NCBI RefSeq assembly: GCF_000685235.1
Contig: NZ_ARYH01000001.1
Span: 2,442,577 to 2,506,576 of the forward strand
Source: Hyphomonas adhaerens MHS-3
GTDB lineage: Bacteria; Pseudomonadota; Alphaproteobacteria; Caulobacterales; Hyphomonadaceae
Length of the DNA stretch: 64,000 bases
Reading direction: 5' to 3'
This document shows, one piece after another, positions 54,152 through 62,222 of the stretch (position 1 is its first letter; each line of letters begins with the position of its first letter). A program made the position numbers and the translations under genes. Under the pieces are notes generated by a model. That model worked only from the letters and a program-made list of their open reading frames with translations. It had not been told where the DNA came from and did not search any database.

Positions 54152-55364
54152 TCGCGTCGCTGTCATAGGCTCCGGTCCGGCAGGCCTGATGGCTGCGGAT
54201 GTGCTGTCTGAGGCGGGTGTTGGCGTCGACGTCTACGAGGCGATGCCGAGCGCCGGGCGCAAGTTCCTGATGGCCGGAAAAAGCGGACTGAACATCTCCC
54301 ATATCGGATCTACGCATGACTTTCTCATGCGCTACCATGATCATAGCGGACCATTCCATGACCATGTCGGAGCTTTCGGACCGGATGAGGTGACCGCCTG
54401 GATGGAAGGCCTCGGCATGCCGGCCCATGTCGGCCCGACCGGCCGGATTTTTCCGGAATCGATGAAGGCCTCCCCGCTGCTCCGCGCCTGGCTTCGCAGA
54501 CTGGCAGACAGGGGCGTCCGGCTTCACCTGAAACATCGCTGGACCGGCTGGGCACCGGGCGGTGCACTTGCATTCGACGCGCCGGAGGGGGACGTGACCG
54601 TCACGCCCGCCGCAACCGTCTTTGCGCTCGGCGGTGGCAGCTGGCGGCGGCTGGGGTCGGATGGCGCATGGGCCAACATGTTCCGGCAAGCGGGAATCGC
54701 GGTCGATCCGTTCCGGCCTTCCAATTGCGGGTTCACCGTGGACTGGTCGGCGCGGATGCGGGACCAGTTTGCCGGTGCGCCGGTGAAAGGCGTGGGCCTG
54801 TCAGCAGACGGGCAGGCGACGCGAGAGGAATTTGCCATAACGGCGCGGGGCGTGGAGAGCGGCAGCGTCTATACGCTGTCCGCTAAACTTCGCGATGAAA
54901 TCGATGCGGCGGGCAGCGCGACGCTGTGGCTGGACCTGTTGCCTGACTTGGACGCGGCGGAAGTCGCGCGGCGGCTGGAAGCAGCGCCTTCGAAACAGTC
55001 CCTGTCTAACCGGCTTCGCAAGGCGCTGAAGCTGACCGGCGTGAAGGCGGCGTTGCTGTATGAGTGTGCGGACCGCGCCGCGCTGAACGATCCGGCGCAA
55101 GCGGCGCAGGCTATCAAGGCGCTGCCGTTGAAGCTGACGGGTACTGTGCCGCTGGACGAGGCAATCTCCACAGCAGGCGGCGTCGCATGGGCCGCGCTGG
55201 ACGATCAGTTGATGCTGAAAGAAAAGCCCGGGCATTTCTGCGCGGGCGAGATGGTCGCGTGGGATGCGCCGACGGGCGGCTATCTGATCACGGCCTGCAT
55301 GGCGACTGGCCGGGCGGCCGGACGCGGCGTGCTGGATTGGCTTGCACGCCGCGCCGCGGAATAG
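54141..55364 (+). CDS. FAD-dependent oxidoreductase of the BaiN/RdsA (HI0933-like) family
   Basis: A 407-residue flavoprotein. The FAD site is VAVIGSGPAGLMAADVLSEAG with the acidic end VDVYEA, then GRKFLMAGKSGLNISH, characteristic of HI0933-like proteins. C-terminal FCAGEMVAWDAPTGGYLITACMATGRAAG contacts FAD. The family contains bile-acid 3-dehydro-4-reductase and many uncharacterised members; the substrate here is unknown. The start is GTG 54141, overlapping the methyltransferase gene by 11 bases, so they are cotranscribed. Confidence 0.85.
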   Translation: MKTDRVAVIGSGPAGLMAADVLSEAGVGVDVYEAMPSAGRKFLMAGKSGLNISHIGSTHDFLMRYHDHSGPFHDHVGAFGPDEVTAWMEGLGMPAHVGPTGRIFPESMKASPLLRAWLRRLADRGVRLHLKHRWTGWAPGGALAFDAPEGDVTVTPAATVFALGGGSWRRLGSDGAWANMFRQAGIAVDPFRPSNCGFTVDWSARMRDQFAGAPVKGVGLSADGQATREEFAITARGVESGSVYTLSAKLRDEIDAAGSATLWLDLLPDLDAAEVARRLEAAPSKQSLSNRLRKALKLTGVKAALLYECADRAALNDPAQAAQAIKALPLKLTGTVPLDEAISTAGGVAWAALDDQLMLKEKPGHFCAGEMVAWDAPTGGYLITACMATGRAAGRGVLDWLARRAAE

Positions 55365-55370
55365 TCCGAA

Positions 55371-56135
55371 TTACTTGCCCTTCCAGACGGGGGCGCGCTT
55401 CTCGATGAAGGCTTTCGGGCCTTCCTTGAAGTCTTCGGTGCCGACGATGCTGGCGAAGGCCTTGCCGCTGTCTTTCCAGAGTTCGTCATCGGTCTTGGAC
55501 GTGGCGTCGATGACGACGGTACGGCTGGCGGCGACGGCGAGCGGCGCGTTGGCGGTGATGCGGGCGGCGAGCTTTTCAGCTTCGGCCATCACCTCGGCTT
55601 CGGGGGCGACCTTGTTGACCATGCCAAGTTCATAGGCGCGCTGGGCCGGCATCGGATCGCCGGTCAGAATGACTTCCATCGCCATGGCCTTGCCAATCAC
55701 GCGGGGCAGGCGGAACAGGCCGCCGGCCGCTGCGACGAGCGAGCGCTTCACTTCCGGCAGGCCGAAATTCGTGTTGTCCGCGCAGACGATCATATCGCAG
55801 GAGAGGGCGACTTCCGTGCCACCTGCGAGGGCCGAGCCGGTGATCGCGGCGATCAGTGGCTTGGTGCGCTCGCGCTTTGCGATGCCTGCAAACCCGCCTT
55901 TCTTGGTGGAAAGGGCGGCTCCATTGCCAGCCGAGATTTCTTTCAGGTCAGCCCCGGCGCAGAAGGCCTTGCCAACGGCCGTGAGGATGCCCACCCAGAC
56001 TTCCGGGTCGGATTCCATCTGGTCGAGGGCGGCTTCCATCGTCTGGGCCATCTCGCCATTGATGGCGTTGCGGGCTTCCGGACGGTTCATCGTGATGATG
56101 GCGACGTGGCCCTTTTTCTCATATTCGACTGCCAT
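55371..56135 (-). CDS. Enoyl-CoA hydratase (crotonase family)
   Basis: A 254-residue crotonase with ITMNRPEARNAINGEMAQ, oxyanion-hole FCAGADLKEIS, PLIAAITGSALAGGTEVALSCDMIVCA and LPEVKRSLVAAAGGLFRLPRVIG. Glu at the acid position (LPEVKR) supports hydratase activity on 2-enoyl-CoA. It is divergent from the paired acyl-CoA dehydrogenases 160 bases away, so the three probably serve one degradative route. Confidence 0.9.
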   Translation of the reverse strand: MAVEYEKKGHVAIITMNRPEARNAINGEMAQTMEAALDQMESDPEVWVGILTAVGKAFCAGADLKEISAGNGAALSTKKGGFAGIAKRERTKPLIAAITGSALAGGTEVALSCDMIVCADNTNFGLPEVKRSLVAAAGGLFRLPRVIGKAMAMEVILTGDPMPAQRAYELGMVNKVAPEAEVMAEAEKLAARITANAPLAVAASRTVVIDATSKTDDELWKDSGKAFASIVGTEDFKEGPKAFIEKRAPVWKGK

Positions 56136-56294
56136 TTGGTTTCGCTCCCTGGTGCGCGTGTTGATTTATCGATGGCGAGGTAAGCCTGTTGACGCTGCGT
56201 CCACGCAAGGCCTGACGGCGGAGTGTCTATTGTGCGGATGCGAAAGAATTTTTCCTCTTGGCGAACCTTGGGTAAGCCCCTTCAGCATGAATTC

Positions 56295-57488
56295 ATGGAA
56301 CTGAGTCTGAGCCCCGAATACGAAGCCTTCCGCCAGGACGTGAACCGCATCCTGACGGAAAATGCCCATCTGGCCCCCGGCCCGGAAGACAGGGGGATGA
56401 AAAACCCCAAACGTCTCGCCTGGCAGAAATTCCTGATTGAGAAAGGGCTGACCGCCCGGACGATCCCGAAGGAATATGGCGGGTATGGCGCCGAACCTGA
56501 CTTGCTGAAATCCCGCATTATCGCGGAAGAGTTCGCCCGCACGGGCATTGCGCGGCCGATGGGCGGGCAGGGCATCTCCATGCTGGTGCCGACCCTTCTG
56601 GAGCTGGGTACACCGGAGCAGAAGGAAGCCTATATCCGCCCAACGCTGCACGGTGAGATGATCTGGTGCCAGGGGTATTCAGAGCCGGGTGCAGGATCTG
56701 ACCTTGCGGCGCTGCGCACAGCTGCCGTGGAAGACGGCGATGATTTCATCATCAACGGCCAGAAGATCTGGACCTCGACCGCGAAACAGGCCGACATGAT
56801 CTTCTGCCTTGTGCGGACGGATCCGGACGCGAAAAAGCATCACGGCATCTCTTATGTCCTGTTCCCGATGGACACGCCCGGCATTGAGGTGCGTCCGCTG
56901 GTCGACATGACCGAGAACGCGAACTTCAATGAAGTGTTCTTTACCGATGTCCGCGTGCCGCAAAGCGGCATCGTGTTCGAGAAGAACAAGGGCTGGCAGG
57001 TGGCGAATGCCACGCTGACCCATGAGCGCGGCATGCTGGGAGACCCGAACGCCACGAAGGCGCGGTTCCTGGAACTCGTCGAGCTGATGAAAAAAGAGAC
57101 GATGAACGGCGAGCGCCTGATCGACAATCCTCTGTTGCGGGACCGGTTGGTGAAGTTGCAGGGCGAAGTCTATGCGATGCAGGCCAACGGCTTGCGCGTG
57201 ACGACGGCGCGCCTGAAGCAGGAGAGCGCAGGGCTCGCCGGCCTGATCGTGAAGCTGCAAGGGTGCGAACTGAACCACCAGATTGCCGGTCTCGCCATTG
57301 ATGCCCTGGGTGAACTCGGCATTCTCTATGGTGACGGAGACCATCTGAGGGCGGATGGGTCGTGGCAGTGGCGCTACATGTATGACCTCGGCCTGATCAT
57401 TGGCGGCGGTACGGCACAGATCCAGAAGAATATCATTTCCGAACGCGGCCTCGGCATGCCGCGCGAACCCAAGCCGGCGAAGGTTTAA
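56295..57488 (+). CDS. Acyl-CoA dehydrogenase, larger partner
   Basis: A 397-residue FAD enzyme. WCQGYSEPGAGSDLAALRTAA and INGQKIWTSTAKQADMIFCLVRTD are the FAD/substrate motifs; the C-terminus has DLGLIIGGGTAQIQKNIISERGLG. No clear catalytic Glu shows by simple pattern near the GGTAQIQ loop, so I leave its position open. ATG 56295 is the start; the preceding frame is not homologous. With the following 348-residue dehydrogenase (3 bases away) it looks like the two-gene heterotetrameric FadE type seen in sterol or cyclic-acid degradation. Confidence 0.88.
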   Translation: MELSLSPEYEAFRQDVNRILTENAHLAPGPEDRGMKNPKRLAWQKFLIEKGLTARTIPKEYGGYGAEPDLLKSRIIAEEFARTGIARPMGGQGISMLVPTLLELGTPEQKEAYIRPTLHGEMIWCQGYSEPGAGSDLAALRTAAVEDGDDFIINGQKIWTSTAKQADMIFCLVRTDPDAKKHHGISYVLFPMDTPGIEVRPLVDMTENANFNEVFFTDVRVPQSGIVFEKNKGWQVANATLTHERGMLGDPNATKARFLELVELMKKETMNGERLIDNPLLRDRLVKLQGEVYAMQANGLRVTTARLKQESAGLAGLIVKLQGCELNHQIAGLAIDALGELGILYGDGDHLRADGSWQWRYMYDLGLIIGGGTAQIQKNIISERGLGMPREPKPAKV

Positions 57489-57491
57489 GTC

Positions 57492-58538
57492 ATGGAATTC
57501 GCACTCTCAGAAGACCAGCGCATGCTGCAGGATTCGATCAGCGGATTCCTGAAGGACAACGCGTCGCTGGATACAATCCGCAAGATTGCGGACGGCGATG
57601 CCGACGCAAAGGCCACGCTGGCGGCGGGCCTGTCGGAAATGGGCATCATGGGGCTGCATGTTCCCGAAGCGGCCGGTGGGTCAGGGCTCGGCCTGTTGGA
57701 GGCCTGCCTTGTTCAGGAAGCGCTGGGGTATGCGGTGACGCCATCCGGGTTCCTGGCGGCGACCGTGGCGGCACACGTGCTCCCGAATGCGGGAGAGGCT
57801 TATGCCGAAGGGGTTGCGACGGGCGACATGGTTTTCGGCCTGTCGCTGACAGAACTGTCCTCCCGGCGGGACCTTGCTGGTCTGACGCTGAAGGATGGGC
57901 ATGTGTCCGGCAAGACATTGCTGGCCATGGTGCCGGATAGTGCGACCCATGTCCTGACAGCCGATACGGACGGCGGTCTCCATGTCGTCGATACCTGGTC
58001 GGCAACGGCCATGCGGACGATTGACCGCACGAGGACTTTCCAGGAGCTCGGTTTCGATCATGCGAAGTGTGAGGCGTCCATGGCGCAGGCGGACGGCGCG
58101 CTGGAAGCGGCTCGCCTCCTGATTGCTGCGGATACGCTCGGCGCGGCGCAGGCCATGCTGGACAAGGCGGTCGAGTACGCCAAGGAACGCAAACAGTTCG
58201 GACGGGTCATCGGCTCGTTCCAGGCGGTGAAGCATCTGTGTGCGGAAATGACGGCGAAGCTGGAACCGGCCCGTGCGCTCGTCTGGCATGCGGCTTATGC
58301 CATGGATACCGGCGATCCGGAGGCGGCTGTTATGGCGAACCTTGCCAAGGCGCACCTCGCCGAGGTCGGCACCTTCGTCGCCAAGACGTCAACGGAAGTG
58401 CATGGCGGCATGGGCTTCACCGATCTTCTGGGCCTGCATTACTGGTTCAAGCGCATCGGCGTGAACAGGCAGCTGTTCGGCAGCCCGGAGCAGGCGCGCC
58501 ATAGCGCCGCCGAACTGCAGGGCTTCGTGGCCGCCTGA
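57492..58538 (+). CDS. Acyl-CoA dehydrogenase, smaller partner
   Basis: A 348-residue acyl-CoA dehydrogenase: FALSEDQRMLQDSISGFLKDNAS at the N-terminus, GIMGLHVPEAAGGSGLGLLEACLVQEALG, then a shortened middle domain lacking the usual WITNG-type motif. The C-terminal helical domain is AKERKQFGRVIGSFQAVKHLCAEM, followed by VHGGMGFTDLLGLHYWFKR. The reduced FAD-binding middle is usual in the second subunit of heteromeric ACADs. It starts 3 bases after the larger partner. The substrate is unknown. Confidence 0.88.
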   Translation: MEFALSEDQRMLQDSISGFLKDNASLDTIRKIADGDADAKATLAAGLSEMGIMGLHVPEAAGGSGLGLLEACLVQEALGYAVTPSGFLAATVAAHVLPNAGEAYAEGVATGDMVFGLSLTELSSRRDLAGLTLKDGHVSGKTLLAMVPDSATHVLTADTDGGLHVVDTWSATAMRTIDRTRTFQELGFDHAKCEASMAQADGALEAARLLIAADTLGAAQAMLDKAVEYAKERKQFGRVIGSFQAVKHLCAEMTAKLEPARALVWHAAYAMDTGDPEAAVMANLAKAHLAEVGTFVAKTSTEVHGGMGFTDLLGLHYWFKRIGVNRQLFGSPEQARHSAAELQGFVAA

Positions 58539-58554
58539 TCTGCCGCCCGCCCTC

Positions 58555-59514
58555 TCAGGCCTGACGGCAGAGGCGCGTTTCGGGCTCTGTCTGTAAAGCC
58601 TGTGCGGGGTTTTGCCGGAAACAATGATGGTCCTCGGCGTCGAGCAGGCCACGTAGCCAGTCCAGTACGGTCACACACCGGTCCTGCCGGCGCGCGCGTT
58701 CCGGGAACGACATCCAGATATCAGCCCGGACAGCCGGAAGCGGGCAGATGCGCAGGATGTCAGGATGGGCGGCTTCCACAAATGTCGGCAGGGCGCAAAG
58801 CGCTGCGCCGCTGCGGCATTCTGCGAGTGCAGCCGACAGGCTGTTCGATATGGGTGACCGTTCGCAAAACTGGCGCAGGGAATCCGCGGCCGGCAGTGTC
58901 CCGGAAATCAGGTCCGCCAACTGACGTGGAAACACGCACCGGGCCGAGTCGATGGATGCGAGCCTTGCCGGCCTGCTCGCGGAGACAGGGTGCGTGGGCA
59001 CGGCGTAGACGGCATAGTGCACCTTGCCGAGACGGCGGGTGATCAGGTCTGACTGAACGGGGCGCTCAAGGGTCAGGAACACGTCTGAAATGCTAGCGAT
59101 GTCCGGCGTTGGCGGCGTCCACGCGCTGGCGCGGAGGTCGATGCCCGGATTGCCTGTCAGGAAAGCAGCAATCTGCGGCGCGATCCACCAGGCCAGCAGG
59201 GCTTCATCCGCATCCAGCCGAACAATGCCTGTGGCCGTGCCTTTCTGGTCGGCCACATCAATCTGCACGGCCTCCATGACATCGGCCATGACGTTGGCAT
59301 GCCGTAGCAGGACATGCCCGGCCTCGGTCAGCTCTATCCCCCGCGTGGAGCGATGGAAGAGCTGTGTGTTGAGGTCTGCCTCGAGGTCCGACATTCGGCG
59401 GCTGACCGTTGGTACGGAGCCGCACAGGCGGGCTGCGGCGGCGCTCATACTGCCCAATTGTGCAACGGTCCGGAACACCCGGATCTTGTCCCAGTCAAAC
59501 AGCTCAGCTTGCAT
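58555..59514 (-). CDS. LysR family transcriptional regulator
   Basis: A 319-residue regulator with DWDKIRVFRTVAQLGSMSAAAARLCGSVPTVSRRMSDLEADLNTQLFHRSTRGIELTEAG as the winged helix, then a sensor domain. AAGGGGACGCG precedes ATG 59514; an in-frame start at 59550 has no such site. It is divergent from a pair of GNAT-type genes with a 102-base gap, so those are its likely targets. Its stop lies next to the acyl-CoA dehydrogenase stop with a 7-base TCTGCCG/CGGCAGA stem between (58539-58571). Confidence 0.87.
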   Translation of the reverse strand: MQAELFDWDKIRVFRTVAQLGSMSAAAARLCGSVPTVSRRMSDLEADLNTQLFHRSTRGIELTEAGHVLLRHANVMADVMEAVQIDVADQKGTATGIVRLDADEALLAWWIAPQIAAFLTGNPGIDLRASAWTPPTPDIASISDVFLTLERPVQSDLITRRLGKVHYAVYAVPTHPVSASRPARLASIDSARCVFPRQLADLISGTLPAADSLRQFCERSPISNSLSAALAECRSGAALCALPTFVEAAHPDILRICPLPAVRADIWMSFPERARRQDRCVTVLDWLRGLLDAEDHHCFRQNPAQALQTEPETRLCRQA

Positions 59515-59616
59515 CGCGTCCCCTTGCAAGGCTGAAACGCCCCCTTTCACCCACGGCTAAAGCCCCATCCCGCGAAAACTGAAAAACTCAATTTAAGCGT
59601 GTAGTGGAGAGTCGAC

Positions 59617-60192
59617 GTGGAAGCAACGAGAAATTGTAAAGAGTCTACGATACACGTAGACATTGTACGGGTGGAGCGACGGGCCAGGGAACTTGGGTTC
59701 CGGCATGCGAGCATCGGAGAACTCGCTGAAGGCATCAGGCTGGCAGAGTCCCTGATGGGGGCGAAGATCGCAACACCAGATGCTGTGATGCGCATGGATG
59801 TGGTCACCGGCATGACCGCCTGGGTCACGGGTGACCCGATTGAGGGTGTGTTCCTCGTCCTGCCTCTGTCGCCCGCCGGGGAGCAGGCCGTCCGGGACGG
59901 AACCTATTGCCCGGCAGATCCGGCCCCGGCCCATCTCGCCTGGCAGGGGCGGGACGTCGCCGGCGTATATATCGGCGTCTATGCCGGCGCGACGAAGGAG
60001 GCCCGGCGGGCCGTGATGACGGCGGCTGCGGTCATGCGCATGGACCAGTTTGCCGCCGTCCCGACCTTCGCCCGGGGCGCAACCGACGACGGAAAGCGGT
60101 CGATGGCGTCGCTTGGGTTTTCACCGCTTGAAGGCGGCCTGCCAGATCTTTGGGTTCAGGAGGGTTTCTCTTCCGGGTCGGAGGCGGCGTGA
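59617..60192 (+). CDS. Uncharacterised protein, possible GNAT-like fold
   Basis: A 191-residue cytosolic protein not matched to a named family. The pattern of helix-strand elements (MTAWVTGDPIEGVFLVLPLS, then VAGVYIGVYAGATKEARRAVM and KRSMASLGFSPLEGGLPDLWV) looks like a degenerate N-acetyltransferase fold, with ATKEARRAVM in the place of the acetyl-CoA loop. The start is GTG 59617 with GGAGAG upstream. Its stop overlaps the next gene (TGATG), and a LysR gene is divergent, so the two form a regulated pair. Confidence 0.6.
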   Translation: MEATRNCKESTIHVDIVRVERRARELGFRHASIGELAEGIRLAESLMGAKIATPDAVMRMDVVTGMTAWVTGDPIEGVFLVLPLSPAGEQAVRDGTYCPADPAPAHLAWQGRDVAGVYIGVYAGATKEARRAVMTAAAVMRMDQFAAVPTFARGATDDGKRSMASLGFSPLEGGLPDLWVQEGFSSGSEAA

Positions 60193-60818
60193 TGAAGCGG
60201 CCTGTGGTGGGGATGGAGGGGCTGCGCCGCCCTGTGCCGGACGAGACCTGGGACCGCTACAGCGCCCGGCCGGTCAGGTCGCTGGATGAATTGCAGATGG
60301 CGGCAGCCATCCGGGCGGCGGTTTTCATGTCGGAACAGGCCTGTCCGTATGAAGAGGAATATGACGGGAATGATTTGTGCGGCACACATTTCCTTCTGTT
60401 CGATGGGGCCGAGCCGGTCGGGACCTTGCGGGTGCGCTGGTTCGCGGATTTCGCCAAGCTGGAACGAATCGCCCTCCTGCCGCGAGAGCGGGGGCGGATG
60501 GGCCTGCGTGTGCTGCTGGCGGAAATGTTCGAACTGGTCGCGCGCAAAGGCTATCGCCGGATGCTCGGCCAGATCCAGGCACGGCTCTGGCCGGTCTGGT
60601 CGCGCACCTTCAAGTGCCGCCTTCTGCCCGGGCGCGGGCCGTTCTGGTTCTCCGACTATGAATACCGTGAGATCGAGATCCTGGTTCCGGAACACCCCGA
60701 CGCCTTGCCGATGGAAGCCGACCCCTATGTGATCATCCGCCCCGAAGGGGCCTGGGACACTCCTGGTGTGCTGGACGCATCCGCGGACCGGGCGCCAGGA
60801 CAGGACGAGGCGGCATAA
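60192..60818 (+). CDS. GNAT family acyltransferase, ElaA-like domain
   Basis: A 208-residue acyltransferase. IRAAVFMSEQACPYEEEYDGNDLCGTHFLLF resembles the ElaA-type start of the GNAT fold (R-x-AVF-x2-EQ-x-CPY), followed by VGTLRVRWFADFAKLERIALLPRERGRMGLRVLLAEM as the acetyl-CoA loop region. The C-terminal part (CRLLPGRGPFWFSDYEYREIEILVPEH) is unlike ElaA. Acyl donor and acceptor are unknown. ATG 60192 overlaps the upstream stop; it forms a pair with the preceding gene under a divergent LysR. Confidence 0.75.
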   Translation: MKRPVVGMEGLRRPVPDETWDRYSARPVRSLDELQMAAAIRAAVFMSEQACPYEEEYDGNDLCGTHFLLFDGAEPVGTLRVRWFADFAKLERIALLPRERGRMGLRVLLAEMFELVARKGYRRMLGQIQARLWPVWSRTFKCRLLPGRGPFWFSDYEYREIEILVPEHPDALPMEADPYVIIRPEGAWDTPGVLDASADRAPGQDEAA

Positions 60819-60837
60819 GCAATCTGATCTGGGAAAA

Positions 60838-60912
60838 TGGTGCCCGGGGGCGGAATCGAACCACCGACACGCGGATTTTCAATCCGCTGCTCTACCCCTG
60901 AGCTACCCGGGC
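60838..60912 (-). tRNA. tRNA-Phe (GAA)
   Basis: On the minus strand, acceptor GCCCGGG pairs with CCCGGGC. The anticodon stem CGGAT/ATCCG encloses TTGAAAA region, giving anticodon GAA for phenylalanine. T-arm GGTTCGATTCC and encoded ACCA end are present. It lies behind yacG on the same strand, as in other alphaproteobacteria. Confidence 0.96.
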
Positions 60913-60931
60913 GGGCCGTGGGGAAGGGCGC

Positions 60932-60960
60932 TATCTAACGGAGCCCTGCGGGCTTGTCCA
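60932..60960 (-). promoter_or_regulatory. Candidate promoter for tRNA-Phe
   Basis: On the minus strand TGGACA (60955-60960) and TAGATA (60932-60937) are separated by 17 bases and stand 20 bases before the tRNA. The -35 is a good match, the -10 moderate. It lies between the yacG stop and the tRNA. Confidence 0.45.
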
Positions 60961-60968
60961 TGCTGATT

Positions 60969-61190
60969 TCAGTCTTCTGCTGACATATCCCCGGCGTCGC
61001 CCGGGCGGGGGGAGTCTTCGTCGTCCTCGACCGGTGGGCCGGGAATGGCGTAGCCCTCATTCAACCACTTGCCGAGGTCCACATCCGCGCAGCGTTTGGA
61101 GCAGAATGGCCGGTATTCCGCAGAAACCGGGTTCTTGCGGCACTGGGCACATTTGGGCTGGCGTTTCTCGGGGGGCACGGGCTGGCTCAT
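60969..61190 (-). CDS. yacG: DNA gyrase inhibitor YacG
   Basis: A 73-residue zinc-ribbon protein with Cys14, Cys17, Cys30 and Cys34 (CAQC and FCSKRC), then [14 protein letters not shown], which matches YacG. E. coli YacG binds GyrB and inhibits gyrase. The C-terminal tail is acidic ([18 protein letters not shown]). It is coupled to the RNase E/G gene by a 4-base overlap, the usual alphaproteobacterial partner. Confidence 0.92.
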   Translation of the reverse strand: MSQPVPPEKRQPKCAQCRKNPVSAEYRPFCSKRCADVDLGKWLNEGYAIPGPPVEDDEDSPRPGDAGDMSAED

Positions 61191-62218
61191 GGGACGGTGA
61201 AAACAACAGGAGATTTCGGATCGGTCGAGTCGTAAGTGAAGCGGTCGCCGTACTTTTGCGCAAGGCTTTGCCGCAGAAGCTGGCCATCCCGGTTGAGCCA
61301 GTCAAGGGCGGGCCTCGGCAGGTCGAGACAGAGCCTGTCCATGCGTCTCGCCCGCGCTTCCTGCTCCAGAAGCCGGAACCCGTCGAAACATATGGTCCGG
61401 GAAGACTTTGCGCCGGAAGGGTCCAGCAGGCGCTCGGCGATCGGCGTCTCAGCCCATTCGACGGAGGCTTCCAGAAGGCCGAGGTCCGATGGCAGCAGCG
61501 CCCGGACCCGCTGGCTGGAAATCTGCCGGAATACGGTATTGAACCGGTCCCGCACCTGTTTGCCAGCCTCGCGGTTAAGCGGGCTGACGCAGTCCATCAC
61601 GATGATCCCGCCAAGGTTCCTAAGACGTATCTGGCGGGCGAGTTCGGCGGCGGCATCCAGATTGACCTTGAGCGCGCGGGTGGCGGCCCGTCCTGTTTCC
61701 GTGCGGCCGGACGTATCGACATCCACCGCAACAAGCGCGCGGGTCCGCTCAAGGGTGATGTTACCGCCGCCGGGGAGGTTCACGGTCTCCGAAATGGCCA
61801 TGTCGAAGGCCATTGCGACAGTCGGGTCACCGGGATCGACCTGCATCACCTCCGGCGCGTCCCATAGGTCAGACACGCCGGATGCTGGCGCCTTCCCGGC
61901 CAGTGCGACCCGGGCCAGTTTGCTGCCTTCCCGGGGTTCCGCAGCAATCCGCAAGTCGAGGGACTGTCCCTCTGTCAGGCCGTGTCCCTCCTGCAGCCGC
62001 AGGAAGGCCTCGCCGCCGTGGTCATCGAGGTTCACGAAGCCGCCACCCTGACCGAGGGAAATCGTGTGCAGGCGGCCGGTCACCTGCTGGCCGATCCGGA
62101 CGGGCCGGTCCTCCGTCAGGCGGGTCAGCCGGACAGCGAGGGGACGGTCGAGTTCATCCAGCGCGACTTCGCGCGTTTCCGCGGCGCACACTTCCTGAAG
62201 GATGCGAGCCGCGGGCAT
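61187..62218 (-). CDS. rng: Ribonuclease E/G family protein, short form
   Basis: A 343-residue RNase G-like endoribonuclease. The S1-like start ([27 protein letters not shown]) is followed by the catalytic core with Asp in [12 protein letters not shown] and Asp in [19 protein letters not shown], the two metal-binding positions of RNase E/G. The zinc-link CPxCxG of RNase E is absent and no scaffold domain follows. It forms a unit with pgi (4 bases before) and yacG. In many alphaproteobacteria this place is preceded by infA-maf instead. Confidence 0.88.
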   Translation of the reverse strand: MPAARILQEVCAAETREVALDELDRPLAVRLTRLTEDRPVRIGQQVTGRLHTISLGQGGGFVNLDDHGGEAFLRLQEGHGLTEGQSLDLRIAAEPREGSKLARVALAGKAPASGVSDLWDAPEVMQVDPGDPTVAMAFDMAISETVNLPGGGNITLERTRALVAVDVDTSGRTETGRAATRALKVNLDAAAELARQIRLRNLGGIIVMDCVSPLNREAGKQVRDRFNTVFRQISSQRVRALLPSDLGLLEASVEWAETPIAERLLDPSGAKSSRTICFDGFRLLEQEARARRMDRLCLDLPRPALDWLNRDGQLLRQSLAQKYGDRFTYDSTDPKSPVVFTVP

Positions 62219-62222
62219 GCGT

